DNA of 64,000 bases from the NCBI RefSeq assembly GCF_030285925.1, contig NZ_CP127251.1, forward strand, positions 62,001-126,000. The letters run 5' to 3'. The DNA comes from Devosia sp. YIM 151766. GTDB lineage: Bacteria; Pseudomonadota; Alphaproteobacteria; Rhizobiales; Devosiaceae. Below the pieces are notes generated by a model, which was not told the DNA's origin, searched no databases, and worked only from the letters and a program-made list of their open reading frames with translations. The translations under genes and the position numbers were made by a program. Of this stretch, positions 9,778 to 18,791 are shown piece after piece. Numbering within the stretch: the first letter of the stretch is position 1; the number at the start of each line of letters is the position of its first letter.

Positions 9778-9808
9778 GACCCGCGCCTATCCGGCGCGGG
9801 TCTTTTTC
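9778..9808 (+). terminator. intrinsic terminator of rpsA
   Basis: Ten-base perfect stem (GACCCGCGCC at 9778-9787 with GGCGCGGGTC at 9793-9802), loop TATCC, followed by a run of T. Lies 25 bases after the rpsA stop. Confidence 0.92.
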
Positions 9809-9828
9809 GTTTCTGGAGATCACAAAAG

Positions 9829-10332
9829 GTGCTCAAGGATGTCGCCTGGCGGGCGATGAGCGGCTATGACGGCGCCGCCGTCTTCGCCATCGCCAGACAG
9901 GTTCACCCCGGCTTCTTCGAGGCCGAGGCGGTGCTGGCGGAAAAATTCACGCTTTACCGTAATGGCTGCTATGTGCTGGATGTGGGCGAAAAGCCGGCCG
10001 GCTACGTGCTGAGCCATCCCTGGAGGCTGGGAGACCTGCCGGCGCTCGATACGCTGCTGGGCGCGCTGCCGGCCGATGCCGATACGTTTTACATCCACGA
10101 CCTGGCCTTGTTGCCGCTGACGCGCGGCATCGGCGCAGCCGGGCACATCGTCGCGGCCCTGACCAAGCATGCAATGGCCATGGGATTTCCGACCATGAGC
10201 CTGGTGGCGGTCAACAATTCGCTCGCCTTCTGGACCCGCCAAGGCTTCATGGTGGAGACGCGCCCGGAACTGGCGGAAAAGCTGGGCGGCTACGGAAGCG
10301 AGGCGCGCTATATGGTCAAGCGCCTGGTCTGA
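9829..10332 (+). CDS. GNAT family N-acetyltransferase
   Basis: 167 residues with a GNAT-like layout: an N-terminal segment, then strand [18 protein letters not shown], the acetyl-CoA-binding region around residues 90-120 ([25 protein letters not shown], with a loosened Q/RxxGxG/A loop) and the C-terminal [15 protein letters not shown] motif. GTG start at 9829, just after the rpsA terminator and with GGAG 13 bases upstream. Substrate unknown; small-molecule or protein acetylation both possible. Confidence 0.8.
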   Translation: MLKDVAWRAMSGYDGAAVFAIARQVHPGFFEAEAVLAEKFTLYRNGCYVLDVGEKPAGYVLSHPWRLGDLPALDTLLGALPADADTFYIHDLALLPLTRGIGAAGHIVAALTKHAMAMGFPTMSLVAVNNSLAFWTRQGFMVETRPELAEKLGGYGSEARYMVKRLV

Positions 10333-10435
10333 GGCCACAGGCGTTGCGCGGTTACCGCCGCTTGACGGTTTGCCCCGGCTTTGGCAGGTTGGCGCTGCCC
10401 TGCAAAAGGTGTTGGGGCCAAGACCGGAGCCTTTG

Positions 10436-10717
10436 ATGATCAAGTCCGAACTTGTCGAAAAGCTCGCTGCGGAGAACCCGCATCTGTTCCAGCGCGACAT
10501 CGAGAATATCGTCAACGCCATTCTGGACGAGATCGGCGATGCCATGGCGCGCGGCGATCGCGTGGAGTTGAGGGGGTTCGGGGCATTTTCGGTCAAGAAC
10601 CGTCCCGCCCGCGTGGGCCGCAATCCGCGCACCGGCGAACAGGTCGATGTCGGCGAGAAATACGTGCCCCAGTTCAAGGCCGGCAAGGAAATCCGCGAGC
10701 GGCTCAACCGCTCGTAG
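10436..10717 (+). CDS. ihfB: integration host factor subunit beta
   Basis: DNA-bending nucleoid protein, partner of IHF-alpha. 93 residues beginning [17 protein letters not shown], with the DNA-binding arm [23 protein letters not shown] and the family proline (P at the tip of the arm). GGAG lies 6 bases upstream of the ATG at 10436, which I prefer to the longer open frame. Followed closely by the LapA-domain gene and trpF, the usual order in Hyphomicrobiales. Confidence 0.96.
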   Translation: MIKSELVEKLAAENPHLFQRDIENIVNAILDEIGDAMARGDRVELRGFGAFSVKNRPARVGRNPRTGEQVDVGEKYVPQFKAGKEIRERLNRS

Positions 10718-10754
10718 GCGCTGGCACCGGCAGGGGCCTTAACTGGGAGACCTT

Positions 10755-11117
10755 ATGGTCAACAGGATTGTCGGCTGGCTGATACTGGTCCCGTTTTGCG
10801 GGCTGCTGATCGCCTTTGCCCTGGCCAATCGCCATCTGGTCAGCGTCAATCTCAATCCGTTCCTCGCGCCGGCCGAAGCCGGATCGGGGGGCTATGGCAT
10901 CCCGCTGTTCATCGTGCTCTATGTCGTGCTGCTGATCGGGGTGCTGCTGGGCGGCATCGCCTCCTGGTTCGCACAGGGCCATCACCGCCGCCGCGAACGC
11001 CATTGGCGACGCGAGGCTCAGCAATTGAGCCAGGAACTCGAGGCGCAGCGCCGCAAGGCTGGCCCGGCGCCGGCTTCGCCGATGAGCGATGTCGACGACA
11101 TGCTGGAAACGCGGTGA
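10755..11117 (+). CDS. LapA-domain (DUF1049) inner-membrane protein
   Basis: 120 residues with two membrane helices (about 5-25 and 50-75) and a basic, then Gln/Glu-rich cytoplasmic tail (HHRRRERHWRREAQQLSQELEAQRRK) predicted as a short coiled coil. This matches the LapA/DUF1049 family, which in enterobacteria assists lipopolysaccharide assembly control. It lies between ihfB and trpF with short spacers and is probably co-transcribed. Family call from topology and neighbourhood; function in this organism inferred. Confidence 0.82.
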   Translation: MVNRIVGWLILVPFCGLLIAFALANRHLVSVNLNPFLAPAEAGSGGYGIPLFIVLYVVLLIGVLLGGIASWFAQGHHRRRERHWRREAQQLSQELEAQRRKAGPAPASPMSDVDDMLETR

Positions 11118-11167
11118 TCAACGGCGCCGTGTGGCCCGATTATTCTTCTCTATCTCTGCGAGGCCCC

Positions 11168-11818
11168 ATGATGGGCGAACCCGTGATCATCAAAATCTGT
11201 GGCATCAAGACTTATGACCTGCTCGACGCCGTCATCGAGGCGGGCGCCGACATGGTCGGTTTCATGCATTTCCAGCGCTCGCCCCGCCATGTCTCGATCG
11301 AGGATCTGGCCGGATTGATCTCGGCGGCGCGCGGCCAGGTGCAAAGCTGCGTGGTTTTGGTCAATCCCGACAATTCCTGCGTGGCGGAGGTCGCGGCGCT
11401 CGGTCCCGACTGGATCCAGCTCCATGGCCCGGAAACCCCGCATCGCGTGGCGGCGATCCGCGCCGAGGCCGGCGTCGAGATCATGAAGGCGCTGCCGATC
11501 GGCTCGGCCGAGGACGTCGCCCATATTGCCGCTTTCACCGAGGTAGCCGACCGTATCCTGGTCGACGCCAAGCCGCCCAAACATGCCGACAGGCCGGGCG
11601 GTCTCGGCGAGCGCTTCGACTGGTCGCTCCTCAAGGCGCTTGACCCCTCCGTGCCCTTCATGCTTTCGGGAGGCCTGACGCCGGACAATGCGGCCGAGGC
11701 CATCGCGGCGGTGCAGCCGTTCGGGGTGGATGTCTCTTCGGGTGTGGAAACCGCGCCGGGCGTCAAGAACAAGAAGCTGATCGAGGCGTTCATCCGCAAC
11801 GCCCGGGCGGCCGGCTGA
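11168..11818 (+). CDS. trpF: phosphoribosylanthranilate isomerase
   Basis: Tryptophan synthesis: isomerises N-(5-phosphoribosyl)anthranilate to CdRP. About 216 residues of a TIM barrel, with the catalytic Cys in the N-terminal IKICGIKT and the general acid Asp in LVDAKPP; the phosphate-binding GGL and SSGVE motifs close the barrel. Two adjacent ATGs (11168 and 11171) are possible starts; GAGG lies 4 and 7 bases upstream of them. Followed by trpB after a 99-base spacer holding a half copy of repeat family C. Confidence 0.96.
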   Translation: MMGEPVIIKICGIKTYDLLDAVIEAGADMVGFMHFQRSPRHVSIEDLAGLISAARGQVQSCVVLVNPDNSCVAEVAALGPDWIQLHGPETPHRVAAIRAEAGVEIMKALPIGSAEDVAHIAAFTEVADRILVDAKPPKHADRPGGLGERFDWSLLKALDPSVPFMLSGGLTPDNAAEAIAAVQPFGVDVSSGVETAPGVKNKKLIEAFIRNARAAG

Positions 11819-11832
11819 ACTGAATTATCGCG

Positions 11833-11864
11833 AGACCTCTTGGTGAGCTTGTCGAACCACGAGG
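11833..11864. repeat. repeat family C, single arm
   Basis: The stretch around TTGGTGAGCTTGTCGAACCA, flanked by GACCTC and GAGG, is the same element found at 22964-22996, 23089-23120, 56811-56843 and 56865-56897. Here only one arm is clear, in the trpF-trpB spacer; a degenerate GACCTCGTC follows at about 11877. Palindromic ends suggest a hairpin. Confidence 0.7.
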
Positions 11865-11917
11865 CCGGCGGGCACAGACCTCGTCGGAGAACGCCGAGCA
11901 AGTTAGGACTTTCCTTG

Positions 11918-13132
11918 ATGGACGGCACCAATTCCCTGCGCAATGGCCCGGACGAGCATGGGCGTTTCGGCATTTATGGCGGGCGCTTTGTCGCCGAGAC
12001 GCTGATGCCGCTGATCCTCGACCTCGAAAAGGAATATCGCGCCGCCAAGGCCGATCCGGCCTACGCGGCCGAGCTCGGGGACCTGGCGGTCCACTATACC
12101 GGCCGCCCCAGCCCGCTCTATTTCGCCCGGCGCGTCACCGAGCATCTGGGCGGCGCCAAAGTGTTCCTCAAGCGCGAAGAGCTCAACCATACGGGCTCGC
12201 ACAAGATCAACAATTGCCTCGGCCAGATTCTGCTGGCCAAGCGCATGGGCAAGACCCGCATCATTGCCGAGACCGGCGCCGGTCAGCACGGCGTCGCTAC
12301 CGCCACGGTCTGCGCCAAGTTCGACCTGCCCTGCACCATCTTCATGGGCGCCACCGATGTCGAGCGGCAGATGCCCAATGTGCTGCGCATGCGCATGCTG
12401 GGCGCCGAGGTCCGGGCGGTCACCGCCGGCGCCGGCACCCTCAAGGACGCCATGAACGAGGCGCTGCGCGACTGGGTCACCAATGTCGACAGCACCTATT
12501 ATCTGATCGGCACGGCGGCGGGACCGCATCCCTATCCGGAAATGGTGCGCGATTTTCAGTCGGTGATCGGCACCGAGATCAAGGAGCAATTCCTAGCCCA
12601 GGAGGGCAAGCTGCCCGATGCGGTGGTCGCCTGCGTGGGCGGTGGCTCCAACGCCATCGGCACCTTCCATGCCTTCCTCGATGACCGCGACGTCGCCCTT
12701 TACGGCGCCGAGGCCGGCGGCCACGGCATCGCCGTCGAGAACGGGCACGCCGCGTCGATGACCGGCGGGCGCCCCGGCGTGCTGCATGGCAACCGCACCT
12801 ATCTGCTACAGGATGAAGACGGACAGATTCTGGAAGGCCATTCCATCTCGGCCGGCCTCGATTATCCCGGCGTCGGCCCCGAACATTCCTTCCTGCACGA
12901 CAGCAAGCGCGTCACCTATGCGCCGGTGACCGACAATGAAGCCCTGGACGCCTTCCAGCTGTTGACCCGCCTCGAGGGCATCATTCCGGCGCTGGAATCG
13001 GCGCATGGCCTGGCACAATTGATGAAGGTGGCGCCGAATATGGGCAAGGACCAGTCCATCGTCCTCTGTCTCTCGGGCCGTGGCGACAAGGACGTGGAAA
13101 GCGTCGGCAAATATCTCGGGATGCTGAAATAA
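11918..13132 (+). CDS. trpB: tryptophan synthase beta chain
   Basis: PLP enzyme condensing indole with serine, forms the alpha2-beta2 complex with TrpA. 404 residues; the PLP lysine is K96 in HTGSHKINN, and the phosphate-binding loop GGGSNAIG and the C-terminal CLSGRGDKD are intact. I chose the ATG at 11918 (AGGA 9 bases upstream), giving the usual short N-terminus before [14 protein letters not shown]; the longer open frame reads through a repeat. Its TAA overlaps the ATG of trpA by one base, so translation is coupled. Confidence 0.97.
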   Translation: MDGTNSLRNGPDEHGRFGIYGGRFVAETLMPLILDLEKEYRAAKADPAYAAELGDLAVHYTGRPSPLYFARRVTEHLGGAKVFLKREELNHTGSHKINNCLGQILLAKRMGKTRIIAETGAGQHGVATATVCAKFDLPCTIFMGATDVERQMPNVLRMRMLGAEVRAVTAGAGTLKDAMNEALRDWVTNVDSTYYLIGTAAGPHPYPEMVRDFQSVIGTEIKEQFLAQEGKLPDAVVACVGGGSNAIGTFHAFLDDRDVALYGAEAGGHGIAVENGHAASMTGGRPGVLHGNRTYLLQDEDGQILEGHSISAGLDYPGVGPEHSFLHDSKRVTYAPVTDNEALDAFQLLTRLEGIIPALESAHGLAQLMKVAPNMGKDQSIVLCLSGRGDKDVESVGKYLGMLK

Positions 13133-13956
13133 TGACCACCCGCATCGACCGGCGTTTCGCCGAGCTCAAAGCCCAGAACCGCCCCGCCCTCGTGACCTAT
13201 ATCATGGCCGGCGATCCAGACCTCGCCACCGGCCAGGCTATTCTCAATGCCCTACCCCAGGCGGGCTCGGACATTATCGAGCTGGGCCTGCCCTTTTCCG
13301 ATCCGATGGCCGATGGCGTCGCCATCCAGCTCGGCGGCCAGCGCGCCCTGGCGGCGGGACAGACGCTGCTCGGCGTCCTCGGCATGGTCGAGGAATTCCG
13401 CCGCAAGGACGAGACCACGCCCATCGTGCTGATGGGCTATTACAATCCCATCTACAATTTCGGCGTCGACAAATTCCTCGCGGCAGCCAAGGAAGCGGGC
13501 ATCGATGGCCTGATCGTGGTCGACCTGCCGCCCGAAGAAGATGCGGAATTGTGCCTTCCCGCGCTGCGGGCCGGGATCAATTTCATCCGCCTCACCACCC
13601 CGACCACCGACGACAAGCGCCTGCCGGCCGTACTCGCCAATACGTCGGGCTTTGTCTATTACGTCTCGATGACCGGCGTGACCGGCTCGGCCATCAAGTC
13701 GCGCGGCGCCGTGGGTGAAGCGGTCGAGCGCATCAAGGCCCATACCGACCTGCCCGTCGCCGTGGGCTTCGGCATCAAGACGGCGGAAGACGCCGCCGAG
13801 ATCGGCAGGCATGCCGATGGCATCGTCGTCGGCACGGTGCTGGTCGACGCGGTGGCCAATTCCCTGGCCGATGGCCGGGCGACGGACCGGACGGTTTCAG
13901 CCGTGCGCGATCTCGTCACCGACCTCGCCGCCGGGGTGCGCCGGGCCAGGGGATAG
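13132..13956 (+). CDS. trpA: tryptophan synthase alpha chain
   Basis: Cleaves indole-3-glycerol phosphate to indole and glyceraldehyde 3-phosphate, passing indole to TrpB. 274 residues of TIM barrel; catalytic Glu50 and Asp61 are in [15 protein letters not shown], and the phosphate-binding VGFGIKT and GTVLVD loops are present. ATG start overlaps the trpB stop by one base (TAATG). accD follows after 96 bases. Confidence 0.97.
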   Translation: MTTRIDRRFAELKAQNRPALVTYIMAGDPDLATGQAILNALPQAGSDIIELGLPFSDPMADGVAIQLGGQRALAAGQTLLGVLGMVEEFRRKDETTPIVLMGYYNPIYNFGVDKFLAAAKEAGIDGLIVVDLPPEEDAELCLPALRAGINFIRLTTPTTDDKRLPAVLANTSGFVYYVSMTGVTGSAIKSRGAVGEAVERIKAHTDLPVAVGFGIKTAEDAAEIGRHADGIVVGTVLVDAVANSLADGRATDRTVSAVRDLVTDLAAGVRRARG

Positions 13957-14052
13957 CGCGTCGCGCCCTTTGCGTTGACGCCTCGCCCTGATAAGAATTG
14001 CCACAATTGACGACTACGGGATCCTTTAAGGATCATCGCCAAAGGCCGTGCC

Positions 14053-15036
14053 ATGAACTGGATCGACAATTTCGTCCGCCCCAAAATCCGCTCTTTCCTG
14101 TCCAACAAGCGGGATACGCCGGAAAATCTCTGGGTGAAGGACCCCGAATCCGGGGAAATGGTGTTTTACCGCGACCTCGAGGCCAATCAATGGGTGGTGC
14201 CCAATTCCGGCTACCACATGAAGATCAAGCCCGCCGACCGGCTGGCCACCTTCCTCGATGAGGGAAAATATGAGCTGGTGCCGGTGCCCTCCGTGCCGGT
14301 CGATCCGCTGAAATTCCGCGATCAGAAGCGCTATACGGATCGTCTCAAGGAAAACCGCGCCAAGACCGGCCATGAGGATTCGGTGATCGTGGCCACCGGC
14401 AGCCTGTTCGAGCGCGCCGTGACGCTGGCCATCCAGGATTTCGACTTCATGGGCGGCTCGCTCGGCATGGCGGCGGGGCAGGGGATCATAACCGGGCTCG
14501 AAACGGCAATCCGGCTAAAAACGCCCTTCATCCTTTTCGTCTCCTCGGGCGGGGCGCGCATGCAGGAAGGCGTGCTGTCGCTCATGCAGATGCCGCGCAC
14601 CACCGTGGCGGTGCTGCGCCTGCGTGAGGCGGGTCTGCCCTTCTTCGTCGTCCTGACCAATCCCACCACCGGCGGCGTCACCGCTTCCTATGCCATGCTG
14701 GGCGACGTGCATCTGGCCGAGCCTGGCGCGCTGATCGGCTTTGCCGGCCAACGCGTCATCGAGCAGACCATTCGCGAAAAGCTGCCCAAGGGCTTCCAGC
14801 GCTCCGAATATCTTTACAGCCACGGCATGGTGGACATGGTGGTGCACCGGCACAATCTGCGCTCCACCATCGGTTCGCTGGCTGCCATCCTCACCAAGGC
14901 GCCGCCCAACGATGCGATCACCGCGACCAGCACCAGGGCCATCGCGGCGCAGGCGAGCCTGCGCGATGCCGCCTTGGCCGCCGAGGGCGACGACGACGAT
15001 ATCGAGCCGCCCGCCGCCGCGGCCCATGCCGAATAA
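14053..15036 (+). CDS. accD: acetyl-CoA carboxylase carboxyltransferase subunit beta
   Basis: Beta part of the carboxyltransferase that makes malonyl-CoA; partner AccA is outside the window. 327 residues. The crotonase-fold core is well kept ([31 protein letters not shown]). The N-terminal zinc ribbon that binds Zn through four cysteines in E. coli is not recognisable: the region reads [18 protein letters not shown] with no Cys. Rhizobial homologues that I remember retain at most one Cys there. The acidic tail (GDDDDIEPP) is lineage-specific. In related genomes folC follows accD; here the next gene is a nucleotidyltransferase. Confidence 0.96.
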   Translation: MNWIDNFVRPKIRSFLSNKRDTPENLWVKDPESGEMVFYRDLEANQWVVPNSGYHMKIKPADRLATFLDEGKYELVPVPSVPVDPLKFRDQKRYTDRLKENRAKTGHEDSVIVATGSLFERAVTLAIQDFDFMGGSLGMAAGQGIITGLETAIRLKTPFILFVSSGGARMQEGVLSLMQMPRTTVAVLRLREAGLPFFVVLTNPTTGGVTASYAMLGDVHLAEPGALIGFAGQRVIEQTIREKLPKGFQRSEYLYSHGMVDMVVHRHNLRSTIGSLAAILTKAPPNDAITATSTRAIAAQASLRDAALAAEGDDDDIEPPAAAAHAE

Positions 15037-15039
15037 GCC

Positions 15040-15066
15040 TGCCCCTGCTGGACAAGCGGGGCGGGG
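15040..15066 (+). terminator. weak terminator-like hairpin after accD
   Basis: GCCCC-T-GCT pairs with AGC-GGGGC (one bulged T) right after the accD stop, followed by a CCCTTTCTT tract that is only partly T-rich. May attenuate reading into the next operon. Confidence 0.4.
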
Positions 15067-15084
15067 CCCTTTCTTATCCGGCTC

Positions 15085-15777
15085 ATGGAACGCACAGCCC
15101 GATTCCCTGATGTAATGCTGCTGGCCGCGGGCCTGGGCCTGCGGCTCAGGCCGTTGACCGAGATCACGCCCAAGCCGCTGCTGCCCGTCGCCGGCACGCC
15201 GCTGATCGAGCGGGTCATGGCCAATGCGCGGGCCGAGGGAGCGGTGCGCTTCGTCGCCAATGCCCATTACCGCGCCGATCAATTGCTCGCCCATTTCGGC
15301 GGACTGCTCAAAGTCAATCGCGAGGCCGAATTGCTGGGCACCGGCGGCGGGGTCAAGGCGGCGCTGCCCATGCTGCATTCCGATCCATTCTTCGTCATGA
15401 ACAGCGATGCGTTCTGGCCCGCCGGGGCCGACAGGCCGCTGACGCGCATGCTGGCTCGCCATAGCGGCGAACGCGATATCGTGCTGCTCTGCGTCCAGCC
15501 GCGCCGCGCCATCGGCTTTGGCCGCAGCCATGATTTCTGCCTCGATCCCTCCGGTTTGGTAACCCGCGATTACGGTGCGCCGATCATCTATGGCGGGGTG
15601 GCGCTTATGGGCCGGTCATGGTTCGATGATGCGTCTGACGGCGCCTTTTCGCTGAACCTGCTGCTCGATGCGGCGCTGGAAGCGGAGCGGCTGTCCGGCG
15701 TGGTGCTCGATGCCCCCTGGTTCCATGTCGGCGATCCGGCGGGTCTGGCGGCGGCCGAACAGGCGCTGTCGCCATGA
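15085..15777 (+). CDS. MurU-like sugar-phosphate nucleotidyltransferase
   Basis: 230-residue nucleotidyltransferase. The N-terminal nucleotide-binding motif LLAAGLGLRLRPLT (a variant of GxGxRxxPLT) is followed by PKPLLPVAGTPLIER and the metal-binding VMNSDAFW. Closest in size and order to MurU, which makes UDP-MurNAc from MurNAc-1-phosphate in peptidoglycan recycling; mannose-1-phosphate guanylyltransferase is the common alternative annotation. Its TGA overlaps the ATG of addB by four bases (ATGA), so it is translated with the addAB genes, as in other alphaproteobacteria where a kinase gene also precedes it. The kinase is not in this window. Confidence 0.82.
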   Translation: MERTARFPDVMLLAAGLGLRLRPLTEITPKPLLPVAGTPLIERVMANARAEGAVRFVANAHYRADQLLAHFGGLLKVNREAELLGTGGGVKAALPMLHSDPFFVMNSDAFWPAGADRPLTRMLARHSGERDIVLLCVQPRRAIGFGRSHDFCLDPSGLVTRDYGAPIIYGGVALMGRSWFDDASDGAFSLNLLLDAALEAERLSGVVLDAPWFHVGDPAGLAAAEQALSP

Positions 15778-18700
15778 GGCTTTTTTCCATCGCGCCCTCG
15801 GTGCCGTTTCTGCCCTGCCTGGCCGGGGCGGTGATGGATGGGTCCTTGCTGGCCGATTGGGATCGGAACGGTCCGTTCTGGTTGAGCGATGTCACCATCA
15901 TCGTGCCCACCCAGCGCGCCCGGCAGAAGCTGGCCGAGGCTTTCGCCGGCCGCGCCGATTTTACCGGCCTGCTCCCCGATATCCGCACCTTTGGCGGCGA
16001 GGAGGCCGACGAGGAGCCGTTCCTGCCGCCCTTCGAGGCGCCGCCCCTGCCGCAGCCGGCCAGCGGGCTGATGCGCCGCCTGACCCTGTCGCATCTGGTG
16101 GCGCAATGGGCCCATAGCGAGCGCGGCCGCCTGGCCTTTTCCTCCCCGCCCAGCGCGGCCGAAATCTTCTCCATGGCCGAATCGCTCGGCCGGGTGATCG
16201 ATGACCTGCTGATCGAGGAGCGCAGCCCCGCCGACATCAGGGCCATCGGCGATGCGCTGGCCCAGGAGCTGGGCGCCTATTGGCAGCAGACGCTGGAATT
16301 CCTCGATATCGCGCTGACTGCCTGGCCGGACCTGCTCCATTCCCTCAACCTGCAGGATTCCGCCGGTTTGCGCGGCGCCCGGCTCGACCGGCAGGCCCTG
16401 GCCGCGCCGCACCTTTATGGCGACAAGCCGGTGATCGCGGCCGGGTCCACCGGTTCCATCCCGGCCACGGCGCGGCTGCTGGCGGCGATTGCCGGATTGC
16501 CGCGCGGCGCGGTGGTGCTGCCCGGCCTCGATATGGCGATGAGCCCGGCAATGCTGGCCATGCTGCGCCACGACGATCAGAATCCGCACGGCCATCCGCA
16601 ATATGGCCTCGCGCATCTGCTCGGGGTCCTGGGAGCCGGTGTCGACGAGGTCGAAGAACTTTGCCCCATGCCGCATCCGCGCACCATGCTGGTCAACCAT
16701 GCGCTGGCGCCGACAGGGGCAACGGCGCTCTGGGCCGGGCAGCGTCCCGATGCGCTGGTGCTCGACGCCGCCCTGGCGGGCGTGTCCATCATCCAGGCCC
16801 GCAACCAGGATGAGGAGGCGCGAGCCATTGCCCTGGCCGGTCGCGCGGCGCTGGAAGAAGGCCGGACCGTGGGCATTGTCACGCCCGACCGCAATCTGGC
16901 TCGCCGCATCGCCGCCGAGCTCAAACGCTTTGCCATCCATGTCGATGACGCTGCCGGTTCGCCGCTCTTTCATGCCCCGGCCGGGCTGCTGGCGCGGCAG
17001 GTGCTCAACCTGGCGGTCAATGGCTGCGCGCCTGTCGACCTGATGGCGCTGCTGCGCAATCGCGCCGCGCGTTTCGGCGCCGACCGTGCGGCCATCACCG
17101 AGGCGGCCAATCGACTCGACCTGCGCCTGCTGCGTGGCCAGCGGCCGGGGCCGGGCCTGGCCGGGCTGCGCGCCTTGCTGGCGCTGCGTATGGCGGATGA
17201 TCCCAGGAGCCGGCGGAGGCCGATCGGCGCCGAGGACGCCGCGGCGATTTCGGCCTTGTTCGATCAGCTGGAAGCGGCCATCGCGCCATTGCTGTCGCTT
17301 TTGCAGCAAAAGGAAATGCACGCCGCCCAGCTCGCCACCGCGCTGTGGAGCAGTGTCGAGGCGGTAAGCGCCGGCGCGCCCCTTCATGGCCGCGAGGAAT
17401 TCTCCCTTTGGGCCGGGGAGATGGCGCGTCTGGGCGGCCAGGGCCACCGCTTCGGCCCCTTCGGGCTCGATGAGGTGCTGTTTGCGCTGATGAGCGGGTT
17501 CGAAGTGCGCAATCACGAGCAGCGGCGCGACGATATCGCCATCTGGGGTCAGCTGGAAGCGCGCCTGATGAGCCCGGACCTGCTGATCTTGAGCGCTCTC
17601 AATGAGGACAAATGGCCCGGTCCCGCCGATCCCGGCCCCTGGCTCAGCCGGGGCATGCGGCTGGCCGCCGGCATGGCGCCGCCCGAACGCATGCAGGGCC
17701 TCGCCGCCCACGATTTCGCGCAGGGCATGGGCAATGGCGAGGTCATCGTCGCCTATGCCGACCGCATTGGGTCCAGCCCGGCCCTGCCGTCGCGGCTGGT
17801 ACAGCGGCTCGATGCCTTTATCGGCGCGCCGCACGCGGAAATCCTGCGGCAACGCGGCACTGTCTGGGTCGAGCGGGCGCGGCGGCTCGATGCCACGCTT
17901 TCGGTAAAGCCCGCCGGCCGGCCGGTGCCGAACCCGCCCTTTGCGCCGCGCCTGCGCCGGCTTTCGGTTACCGAGATCGAGACCTTGATGCGGTCGCCCT
18001 ATGACCTTTATGCCAAGCACGTGCTGGGCCTGCGCCCGCTTGATGCGCTGGGTGAGGACCCGGATGCGCGCGAGCGCGGCAATATCATCCATGCCATCTT
18101 CGCCCGCTTCGTCAATGAAGGCCACGATGTGCTGGCCGACAGCGCCCTTGACCAGCTGATGGGCATTGCCAATCAGGAATTTGCCGGGCTCGACATGATC
18201 GGCGAGCGCCGTGACATCTGGCTCCGGCGCTTTGCCACGGCGGCGGCGCAATTCCTGGAATTCGAGCGGGGCCGGGCGGTGCGGGTCCGGGCCCGACATG
18301 CCGAGATCAGGGGCGAATGGCAGCTGGGGCTGGGCGGCGGCTTCCTGATTACCGGCGAGGCCGACCGTATCGACGAACTCATTGATGGCACTCTGGAAAT
18401 TCTCGATTTCAAGACCGGCTCCCCGCCCAGTCCGGCCGGCATGAAGGCGTTCGAGGCGCCGCAATTGCCGGTCGAGGCATTGATGGCGCAGGCCGGGGCG
18501 ATGCAGAAAATCGCGCCGGCGCCATCCTCGGCGCTGACCTATATCAAGATCGGACTGGGCCCCGAGGCCTTCAAGCCCAGCGCCTTCGCGGTTGCCGAGG
18601 GCCTCGATATCATGGCGGCAGCCGACGAAATCTGGCGGCGCATGCAGGGGCATATCGATTTCTTCCTGCTGCGGGAAACGCCGCTTCCTGCCCGATTGCT

Positions 18701-18791
18701 GCCACTTAAAACCCAAAGATTTTCAGGCCCTTACGACCATCTGGCCCGCGTCGCCGAATGGAGCGCCACGGATGGGGAGGACGAGACGTGA
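15774..18791 (+). CDS. addB: double-strand break repair protein AddB
   Basis: Subunit of the AddAB helicase-nuclease that resects double-strand ends for RecA. 1005 residues. The N-terminal two thirds is a degenerate UvrD-like domain, and a PD-(D/E)XK nuclease lies near the C-terminus: YDLYAKHVLGL, GEADRIDELIDG, and EILDFKTG with Asp878 and Lys880. Start ATG overlaps the upstream stop by four bases; its own TGA overlaps the GTG start of addA by four bases. This is the alphaproteobacterial type, in which addB precedes addA. No break in the frame. Confidence 0.95.
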   Translation: MRLFSIAPSVPFLPCLAGAVMDGSLLADWDRNGPFWLSDVTIIVPTQRARQKLAEAFAGRADFTGLLPDIRTFGGEEADEEPFLPPFEAPPLPQPASGLMRRLTLSHLVAQWAHSERGRLAFSSPPSAAEIFSMAESLGRVIDDLLIEERSPADIRAIGDALAQELGAYWQQTLEFLDIALTAWPDLLHSLNLQDSAGLRGARLDRQALAAPHLYGDKPVIAAGSTGSIPATARLLAAIAGLPRGAVVLPGLDMAMSPAMLAMLRHDDQNPHGHPQYGLAHLLGVLGAGVDEVEELCPMPHPRTMLVNHALAPTGATALWAGQRPDALVLDAALAGVSIIQARNQDEEARAIALAGRAALEEGRTVGIVTPDRNLARRIAAELKRFAIHVDDAAGSPLFHAPAGLLARQVLNLAVNGCAPVDLMALLRNRAARFGADRAAITEAANRLDLRLLRGQRPGPGLAGLRALLALRMADDPRSRRRPIGAEDAAAISALFDQLEAAIAPLLSLLQQKEMHAAQLATALWSSVEAVSAGAPLHGREEFSLWAGEMARLGGQGHRFGPFGLDEVLFALMSGFEVRNHEQRRDDIAIWGQLEARLMSPDLLILSALNEDKWPGPADPGPWLSRGMRLAAGMAPPERMQGLAAHDFAQGMGNGEVIVAYADRIGSSPALPSRLVQRLDAFIGAPHAEILRQRGTVWVERARRLDATLSVKPAGRPVPNPPFAPRLRRLSVTEIETLMRSPYDLYAKHVLGLRPLDALGEDPDARERGNIIHAIFARFVNEGHDVLADSALDQLMGIANQEFAGLDMIGERRDIWLRRFATAAAQFLEFERGRAVRVRARHAEIRGEWQLGLGGGFLITGEADRIDELIDGTLEILDFKTGSPPSPAGMKAFEAPQLPVEALMAQAGAMQKIAPAPSSALTYIKIGLGPEAFKPSAFAVAEGLDIMAAADEIWRRMQGHIDFFLLRETPLPARLLPLKTQRFSGPYDHLARVAEWSATDGEDET

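Noticed and set aside
15588..18716. Minus-strand open frame of 1042 codons opposite addB
   Set aside because: Composition (Gln/Arg/Gly/His-rich, no hydrophobic core pattern) is that of an antisense shadow; addB motifs are intact on the plus strand.
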